Of a stretch of 64,000 bases of DNA, positions 56,501 to 64,000 are shown piece after piece; the first letter of the stretch is position 1, and each line of letters begins with the position of its first letter. Location of the stretch: positions 13,484,049-13,548,048 of the forward strand of contig CM055095.1 of assembly GCA_029204225.1 (NCBI GenBank), given 5' to 3'. A program made the position numbers and the translations under genes. A model generated the notes under the pieces. It had not been told where the DNA came from. It ran no database searches and saw only the letters and a program-made list of their open reading frames with translations. This DNA is from Diphasiastrum complanatum (taxonomy: Eukaryota; Streptophyta; Lycopodiopsida; Lycopodiales; Lycopodiaceae).

Positions 56501-59500
56501 TCTAGCGATGTAGACAACTCCTTTTGAAGCCTTTGAATCTCACATTCCTTGTGTTGCAAAGTCTCAAAATCAGCTTGCTGTTTACATGTGAGATCTGTTG
56601 TGTGTGCTTGGAGTGAGTGAAATTCCTCTCGCAGTTTCTGGACTTGGTCAACGTGGAGTGCCAAACTTTCACTTAAAAGGATCTTGCTTTCATTGAGATT
56701 GGATGCATCTTCTTCCAGTTTCTTGATAGAAGTGAGCCCTTCATGAACTTGGGTTTCAAGTTCACCTTTTCCTTGAGTGACTTTTGCAATTTCCCCTCTT
56801 AGTGTAATTGTGGATGCTTCGAGTAGCCTATAGTCATTGATCCTTGTGTCAAGTTCAATTTCCAACCTGCTTTTCTCTTCCTGATTCCTGAGCAACTCTT
56901 GCCTCAAAGACTGAACTTCGGTTTGCACTCCTTTGACAGCTTCTGTCTCCATCTGTAGTGATTTTTCTAAGGTCTTGTTTTCTGACTGCAAATCGAGAAC
57001 TTGCTTCTGGAACGTGGAGATGTGCTCAAGTTTCAAAGAAAGATCCTCATTTAAGACAGCTTTCTCGGTTGTTATCTTTGAAAGTTCCCCTTTAAGTTTG
57101 TCCGTCAATGAGACTGTAAGTGACATATCCTCCTGCAATCTACTATACAAGTCTTGCACATTATAGAAATTGTTCTCTAACTCACCTGTCCTGTTTAGAA
57201 CAGCTCTATACTCTTCAGAGAGTCTGCTATACTCTGAACTTAAATAGCCATTCTCTCCTTGGATTTCCTTCAAGGCTTGCTGCATCTTATCATGCTCCTC
57301 AGTCCTGGTTATGTAATTGCTTGCCAACTTCAAGTTCTTCTTTTCAAGTTCAAGCAGCTTATGTTTCAACTGCTCAGAATCAGCTTCCTGAACTTTTGTG
57401 TGCTCGGTTTCAGACAAAATTCTAGCCTCCATTTCCTGCTTTTCCTCTTCCAGCCTGTCACATTTGTTCTGTAACTCAGTAGCAGAAAGATTATCTCTTT
57501 CAATCTCATCAGCAAGTACTTTTTTTTCTGCAATCAAGCGAGATCTTGAAATTTCAAGTTCAAATTTGAGTGCTTCCATAACTAACAGCGCTTGTTTTGA
57601 GTGTTCACTTTGCTCAAGCAGCTCTGAAATCTTTTCCTGCAGCTTATGGACCTGTTTGAGAGCATTTTCACGGTCATCATTGTTTCTTTGAAAATTCTCT
57701 GACAGGGTTTTGTTCTCACTTTGCATTTCAAAGTACCGCTGCTGTATGTCTTTCAGCTTGAGCTCATTCGTTTGACATAGTTCAAGTTCAATATCAAGCT
57801 TGTGCCTCAGGGCTTCATTATCTCCTTGCAATTCAACAATAACCTGCTGAAACTTGCCAATTTCATGTTTTTGAGAAAGAATCTGTTTGTCAAGGGATTC
57901 TTTATGGTATTTTACGTTAAAGAGCTCGTCCTCGATTGTTTTTAAAAGATGAACCTGCTCCCCGAGCTGCTTGATCTCTTCTTGTAGACTGGAATTGTTT
58001 TGCTGGAGTTCTTTGATCAGATTCTCAGCTAGATGATAATCATTAAAAACTCTTTCATATTTCTCAGTTAATGCACGTTTTTCCTCATTTAACTGTAGCA
58101 AGTCTTGCTGAAGACTTTTAGCCATCTCTTCTTCAACTTTCAATACGTTGGAAGAATCATGTAGCCGGCATTCCAGCTGTTTCTCTTTCTCTTGTAGGTT
58201 GGAGATTGTACTTTGTAAGTTGATCAGCTCTTTAGTGCCCGCATTGGCTTCATCAGCAAGGACCTGTTTTTCCATCTCCAAGTTTCTTACAAGTTCTTTG
58301 AGTTCTTCAATGTCTCTCTTGTTATCTTCCAACCTAGAGAGCTCCTCCTGCATCCTCTGGGCCTCTTTTTCTTTCTCCTGAAATTGCTCATTCTCATGCT
58401 GGCACTTCAATTCAAGTGTCTCATTTTGATCTAGAAGATCAGATACTCGTATCTTTGAGTTGCTTATTTCTTCAATAAGGGATCCAACCTGAACCTCAAG
58501 AACATCGTTAGCATTTCTCAAAAGTGACATTTCGGTCTCAAGTTCCTTTACACGTGCTGCTTCACCCAGTGCCGAGTTAGAAAGGCCATTGTGATCTTCC
58601 TGCAGCTTTCTGAACCTTTCATCGAGGACATGATGCTCACTGACGACCTTGTCACAATGCTCTTTCAACTTTTGATACTCTTTACTAGATCCCAAAAACA
58701 CATGTTGCAGCTTCTGAAGCTCCTCTGTTAGACTAAACTTATTCTCAGCCCCAACCTTGTCTCCATTGTTGTGCCATGGTTCTACATCTTTTATGAAGGA
58801 CGTTTCCTGATGTATATTCTTTAGCTGGTTCATCCCACTGCTAACCTCCTCCCTAAGCATTTCAGTCTCCTTTTCCATCACCAAAAGCTTCTTTTCGATC
58901 TCGCTCACCTGTTCAACTTTTGCACTCACTTCAAGTTTATGTTTCTTGTTTTCTTCCTTTGTCTTATAGAGCTCTGTTTCAATTATGACTAGTTCGTCTT
59001 GGACTCTATTCAGGGATGTAGACCCTATTGCCACATCTTCAATTAGCTTGTCCCTTTGTTCCTTCAGGCAACGAACTTCTTCTTGTAACACTTTAATTTC
59101 GGCTTCTAGCAATTTCACTCGATCAATGCTGATGTTGAGCTGACTCCCTAGTTGTGTTTCTTCCTCTTGCACCCTTTGTATTGTTCCTTCCAGGTTAGTG
59201 ATCATTTTGATTCCAAATGCAGCCTCGCTTGCAAGTGATACATTTTCACTTTGCAAAAGGGATATCTCTTTCTGAAGTTTCTCCATATCTGCAAGCTTCA
59301 CTGAAACATCCTCTCTGAACCTATTATTTTCCTCCTTGATTAAAACAACTTCTTTCTGCAGCTCAAAGAGCTCATTTCCAAGCACTTCATACGTTTCTTT
59401 ACCTTTCTGAAGCTCCTCTGTCAACAACTGTTTCTCCGCCTGAGATCTCAATAAAGTTTGTTTCAGATCTTGCACTTCATTTTTAAATCTTTGAGCTTCT

Positions 59501-62105
59501 GCAGCTTCAACTGATAGTTCCTCTCTGAGTCCAATTTTCTCTTGTTCCAGCAGCAGATGACTATCCTGTAGCTCAGCGAGTTTTTTAAGCGTCTCTTCAT
59601 GTTCATTTGTGCCCCTTTGAAAAGCATCAGATAAGTTTTTTTTTTCTTCTTCCAAATGCAGCAAATTCTTTTTCAGTACCTGAAGTTCATTCTCAAGATT
59701 TGCTACATGGCTTCCACTGTCCAATAACATTTGTTTGAGATCACTGTTTTCATTTTGGAGCTTTAGAAGATCTTCTTGCAGGTCTAAGATCTTCTTTGTT
59801 CTGGATCCTATTTCATCTGTCTGCAACATTTCTTTTGAGCTTATCAATGATAGTTCTTCCTCAATTTTCTTTCGGGATATCTGTTCAGAAGATATTACAT
59901 TTCTAAGCTTACCGTTCTCATCTTGCAGATGGGCAATCTCAGATTCCAGTTTGCTCATCTTCTCCTCCGCAGATTTGTGCTCCTCACTAAACTTATGGGA
60001 TTCGTTCTGCAATCTCCTGTTCTCCTCTTGCAAGACTAGAAATTCATGCTGAAGCTCTGTCATCATATTAGGGGACCCATTTCCTGAAGATGACGACGAA
60101 CTCGAATCTTCATCATGCTTCCTTCTAGTGCTCTTCTGGTTTACAGTATCAAATTCTTCATCTCCCTCTATATCCTCATCATTTCTTACACCCTCCAGGT
60201 TCTTCTTTCTGAAATGATTCACCCTGCGGAAAAGAGATATTTCAGGAGAGTCACCCGCTGTGCTAGAATTCTCACCTTGAGATTTTTGCGAACCTTTGTG
60301 AATTTCCCCTGTAATAATGTCGTAGCGTTCGGCCAAAGAACGGTAAGCGCGGTAAAAATCTTCTACTAAGTTCACAAGTTCTGGCCGTTTCGCATAATAC
60401 ATCTCCGCTCGCTTGGCAAAGGAATCCGCGTCCTCTTCGATAAGCTTCAGCATCATTTTCACCTTTCCATCCATCTCTGAAGACAAAGGTAACACATTTA
60501 ACTACTCATAAAGCTAAGAACTAAGAAATTGGTCAAAGGAATCTAATGCTCAACATCCACCAATTTTGCAGTAGCACCAATCTAAATAAACATGTGTTTA
60601 TTTACACTGAAGTGCTACCTTTACCAAAGGAAAAAAGAAGCGATTCCAGTTGGTACATATTCTGGGTAACTCAAATTGTATACTGCAAGACGTTCCAGCA
60701 TGATAATATACAAACAGTCAAAGACAAACGTTTTGTATAGGTAGTATCAGGTTGCAGAGAATATTGTCAAGTTTCCATGCTTCTTCGCGTGCAACAAACT
60801 AGCATGGACCATGTACTGCCTACTTATGAACTTCAGCATACATGAGAAACTGATGCTGGGACATACACAAGTGGTGCTGTAAAACTGATAAATCTCCTTA
60901 AAGAGTCCAACAATTCACAAAATGGGGAATGATTGAGAACAATTCTTTGCAGAATAGTCAGAATAAGTAGCTGACTGTGATTGTGCAATGCTGTAGCCTG
61001 TTAGATAAAAATGATTGTCATCCCTGGAAACTACAGCTCACGCCCCCGAAAAGAATTTATGAATGGAACAAAAACTGTTATAACATCATTAAAAGGGAAA
61101 TGCATAAGTTATCAGCAAAATGGTGATGCCAACTCAAACATCAACATGGCTGTCATTGAGTTTCTCAGATGCTCCTTAAGTACATTGCTGCCCCTTTAGT
61201 ATGGTGGTGACGGCCCATTTTTTAGTAGCTTGAAACTTTTAGCTTTTTCCACTTGATTATTGTTACGTCTCAAATTTTCTCTTGAATGTTCTGACAATTG
61301 GTAGATTGTGTTTGCAGCAAATGATTCACATATTGCTCACATAAAAGCTTGTTTTGCATATGCAGGTCCTCTCTGCAAGCACTTAGGATTGCAAAATAAT
61401 ATAAAAAGCTAGCCTAAAATAGATTACAACAGTTCAATCAGACAATCTGCTTAACGTACATCAAAGAACGGGATAAGAACTTGTCTAAAGCCAGAGACAA
61501 CATAACATGGAGATTGCAAGAGAAGAGAATGGCAATCCATTGAACTGATACCCAAGGACAACAGTTGCCAAAAACGAATTTCATAGCTACTTTCTTGATT
61601 CCCATGGTACTGAAAACCGCCAGTTTCTGTTTATCTACGTTCCCTGGCAATTTTCTCATGTTGAAAATTTGGCAGAGTGCTGAATCACGAGCATCTCAGC
61701 ATATATGAAAACTCCTTTACAAATGTCTCATACATAGTGGTCGATTCAAGAAAGAAAATTCTCACTGGTACGAGCTCTGTCATTTTTCAGAATTTATCAG
61801 CAGTCTGTGACTCGTGGTTTAGGCGTGAGCAGTCTGTTCCATGCCCAGAGGAAGACGGGAGGGGGTTCGTTTCAGTGCGCATAATTGAATCTGAAATGAG
61901 ATGGTTAGGTTTTGTCTTACACTGCTGCATGGCTAAATTTGTCTCCAAAATTAAAGCTAAGAGATTATCACAAGGAAAATGTTGAGCCTCTGTCCTCATA
62001 AAACCAAATTGGCATACCTGTTAGATTGTCTTGTAGCCATCTCGAGTTCTTTCTTCTGCTATGACTGTCCCACCACCACGAGTGAGAGCGACCGCCTGCC
62101 TTCAT
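53560..62105 (-). CDS. NET: NETWORKED (NET/KIP1-like) actin-binding coiled-coil protein
   Basis: Two coding exons on the minus strand, 62105-62018 and 60476-53560, joined G|AG at a clean donor (G|GTATGCC) and acceptor (TCTTCAG). They give about 2,334 residues ending at TGA 53560-53562. Residues about 9-95 form the NAB (KIP1-like) domain: [58 protein letters not shown] binds F-actin, and NET proteins link actin to plasma membrane, plasmodesmata, tonoplast or nuclear envelope. The remainder, from about residue 150, is almost continuous coiled coil (LQxEN, ELxxLQ heptads) and ends with a basic tail ([18 protein letters not shown]). The NAB sequence and long coiled coil resemble subfamily NET1, though the protein is longer than the roughly 1,750 residues of Arabidopsis NET1A. 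A 91-residue block is tandemly repeated at about residues 1297-1478. The frame is fully open, so the gene is probably functional. Confidence 0.93.
56131..56676 (-). repeat. Tandem 273-bp duplication inside the NET coiled coil
   Basis: Two adjacent copies of a 273-bp (91-codon) unit, about 56676-56404 and 56403-56131. Both carry [17 protein letters not shown] and SLALxxDQVQKL. The distance between equal words (for example TGCAAAGTCTC at 56282 and 56555) is exactly 273. Ninety-one residues equal thirteen heptads, so the coiled-coil register is kept. Confidence 0.9.
60477..62017 (-). other. Intron 1 of the NET gene
   Basis: 1,541 bases from GTATGCC (62017) to TCTTCAG (60477). No coding element or repeat was recognised inside. 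The intron splits the NAB domain after LTE, the position where an intron is commonly found in NET genes. Confidence 0.88.
62018..62105 (-). CDS. NET: NET first coding exon
   Basis: 88 bases encode [20 protein letters not shown] followed by SRWLQDNLT and the first base of the next codon. The start ATG (62105-62103) is preceded in frame by a TGA two codons upstream, so it is the first possible start of this frame. The WWW-D-SH word is the signature of the NAB domain. Without this exon the long frame would start at a false Met upstream of the splice acceptor. The exon is too short to stand out on its own. Confidence 0.92.
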
Positions 62106-62200
62106 GATTCACGAATTTTGATCACCAACACGTCTGAAACCATCACGTGAGTGTAGAGCGACCGCCTGCCTTCATGATTCAAGTCTGAAACCATCACGAA
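62080..62200 (-). repeat. Duplicated start-codon segment of the NET gene, with a 10-codon upstream ORF
   Basis: GAGCGACCGCCTGCCTTCAT and AGTCTGAAACCATCACG each occur twice on the plus strand (about 62085-62147 and 62154-62199). The unit therefore includes the NET start codon. The upstream copy has its own ATG at 62175 and encodes MKAGGRS as in the real protein, then TLT and a stop (62175-62143). It lies 70 bases upstream of the true start and could act as an upstream ORF if it is in the mRNA. Confidence 0.82.
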
Positions 62201-64000
62201 CAATGGCAACAGTTTCAACAGCTTACGTTATTCATGTAGACTATGTTGTGAAATACAAATTGATCAAGCTGCTCAATCCATGTGATAACGCATCTATAGT
62301 TCGAGAGAAAAAACATAACGCACCTAAGAATAACCAAAAACTAATGATGAAGAGCACTTGCCTCCTTAATAAATCGGGAAGATGCTTTCCACTAGATTGG
62401 GACAATTTACAAACATAATAGAAACTCAAACTTCCTTAGCAACAAAGTAGTAATGCCCAAATATCTAACTAAACTATATACCAGTCCCAAAAGTACGTAC
62501 CGAGTATCCTAGATTTTCCTATGGCAATTAGCTGAAAGAGAAAACATGATGCCCTCAGTACAGCATCAAATAGTGGCTTTGAAATCTTAAAGCGCTCAAG
62601 TGGGGACTTATAATAGACCTACAGCGTTGACCAGGAAAAAACTGAAAAGACAAAGCGACCTTTGCTCTGAACATGTAGTGGTACAACATGAAGCTTCATA
62701 AAAGAATAGCAGATTGTTCCAGATATCCTCAAGGAAAGCTCCTCAGGGCCCCATAGCAAATTAACCAAATACACTAGAGTAATCCAAGATGTGAAGCGGT
62801 GAAGGCTGAGCCTATTGAGACTCTATGGGTAGACTACCCTTCTAGTTTCTCCTTGCAGAACAACGCCTACTAAGATCAAATTAACGATTCATTAAGCGAA
62901 GAAAGAAACCAGGGGACATAGTCAGAAAAGGAAAGCGAGGCTGGCTCAGAAGATAACTGAAAACAAAAGATCAAGAAAATACCTGTTGACCGATTTTCAG
63001 AAACGGTGAAACTGGAGCCTCTAACATGCGTTCGATATTTCGGAACAAATATGATGCATCAGTAAAGAGAATGAGATTCTCATATCCCTTGCTCGCACAT
63101 GAAGACACACACCGGCTAGAAATTTCTGTGCAGAAAGTTTGTGGTAATCCGAGGTTGCTTCACTCCCTCGCCATCTCGGACTCGACTGCTACTATGACTA
63201 TTTTTTATTGGACAATACTAGGTGTAAGGATCAATAGATGCCCAGGAACTTGAAGATCTGCAGACCAAACACTGTCTTAATGCATTCATATCAAGCTTGC
63301 TTCAGAAGGCGATGCAACTACGCGACGTCGAACAGGTTAAGGAATTCAATGTAAATGGATAAACAAGACAATTAGCATGATCACATAAACCAGTGATATA
63401 ACAATCGAGAAAGGAACAGGAAGTCAAATTAGGGGAAATATGACAAGATCTCAGCTTGAGATTGCAAATTGAGATTGAACGCTATAGAATTACCATTATC
63501 ACAATCTCTGAAATAGTATGGTGGTAAAAATTCATAACCAAGAAAGTCGTCTTCTCGATGTAATATATATTCTAGCCAAGACTAGACGATGTTAAGTCGC
63601 ATGGTCTATCTGTAGATTCAGACAGATCCACCAACGGCAGTGACAACGAACGCTGCAGCAAGATCTGCAATTGATATTTCGAAGTCCCGAGAAAGTTCCC
63701 AGTGAGGTTTAGAACAATTCAATATATGCAAAAAGACAGCTAAAAATCGCAAGCTCCTTGCACCTGCACCATTACGCCCAGAATGGTTCGCAAATGATGA
63801 ACCCAAATCTCTGATTGCAGCTTGTTGATCGTGAATGTTCAAAGCGACGAGGGAGAGTATGACTGCTACAGAAAAGAGCCCAACTGTTGTTCAAACAGAA
63901 AAAGAAAAATCTGAGAAGAACGGGCTCTTGAGGAAGCACAAGCAGATGCAGATGAGGAACAAAAGAGAGGAAAAGTGAATGGCTTCAGATTAGCCCAGAC
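62201..64000 (-). other. 5' side of the NET gene; possible untranslated exons
   Basis: This should hold the 5' UTR and promoter of NET. No neighbouring gene is certain. On the minus strand a pyrimidine-rich tract ending AACAACAG near 63888 is followed by an open stretch (GLFSVAVILSLVALNIHDQQ) up to a GCAG|GTGC donor-like site near 63765. This could be an exon of a small membrane protein or chance. It has no family match that I recognise. Confidence 0.4.

Noticed and set aside
57120..57425. Plus-strand genes inside the NET region (several frames of 60-105 codons)
   Set aside because: They are antisense shadows of a strongly coding 6.9-kb exon and lack any domain.

Overview
The window is nuclear DNA of a land plant, most likely a vascular plant. 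It holds a two-exon gene of the plant-specific NETWORKED (NET/KIP1-like) family, Ty1-copia elements with an initiator-methionine tRNA primer site, a Ty3-gypsy element with the tRNA-Asp-type primer site of the Athila/Tat group, and a CACTA (En/Spm) DNA transposon with TNP2-type transposase. There are no bacterial-type operons or rRNA genes, and I found no tRNA gene. The species cannot be named from this window.

Layout. 798-6064: a nearly complete but mutated Ty1-copia element on the minus strand, with two LTRs, PBS, PPT and gag/PR/IN/RT/RH. 6187-7717: an older plus-strand copia relic. 7795-8245: GGTTCGAACC-type and ATGGTTATG-type simple repeats. 10430-10475: an isolated first coding exon of a LUC7-like splicing factor (minus), with no second exon in the window. 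11220-12063: a tandem block built of GA, GT and GAGT microsatellites. 12712-22059: Ty3-gypsy element C (plus), with its reverse transcriptase deleted but with an extra third ORF before the 3' LTR.

22060-39776 holds minus-strand Ty3-gypsy material in which two elements are fused. Element B (39776 to about 35290) is joined inside its integrase to the zinc-finger part of gag of element A (about 35290 down to about 24640). A also has the extra third ORF, preceded by two related tandem-repeat arrays. 40036-49306: a CACTA transposon with TNP2/DUF4218/DUF4216 and Transposase_24-like genes on the minus strand and another transposase-like gene on the plus strand. It appears to sit in the promoter or LTR of a fourth gypsy element, D, whose leader and gag remnant follow at 49307-51243.

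53560-62105: the one clearly intact protein gene, a minus-strand NET gene with an 88-base first coding exon, a 1.5-kb intron and a 6.9-kb second exon. It encodes about 2,334 residues: an N-terminal actin-binding NAB domain and a very long coiled coil. The rest up to 64000 is its probable 5' untranslated and promoter side.

The most unusual signals are four. (1) A third ORF is shared by gypsy elements A and C. (2) Each gypsy element has its own short motif, repeated many times in its non-coding zones and often in both orientations. (3) The RNase H domain of element B carries an inserted RT/linker segment from a related element. (4) In the NET gene, the start-codon segment is duplicated and a 91-residue (13-heptad) block of the coiled coil is repeated.
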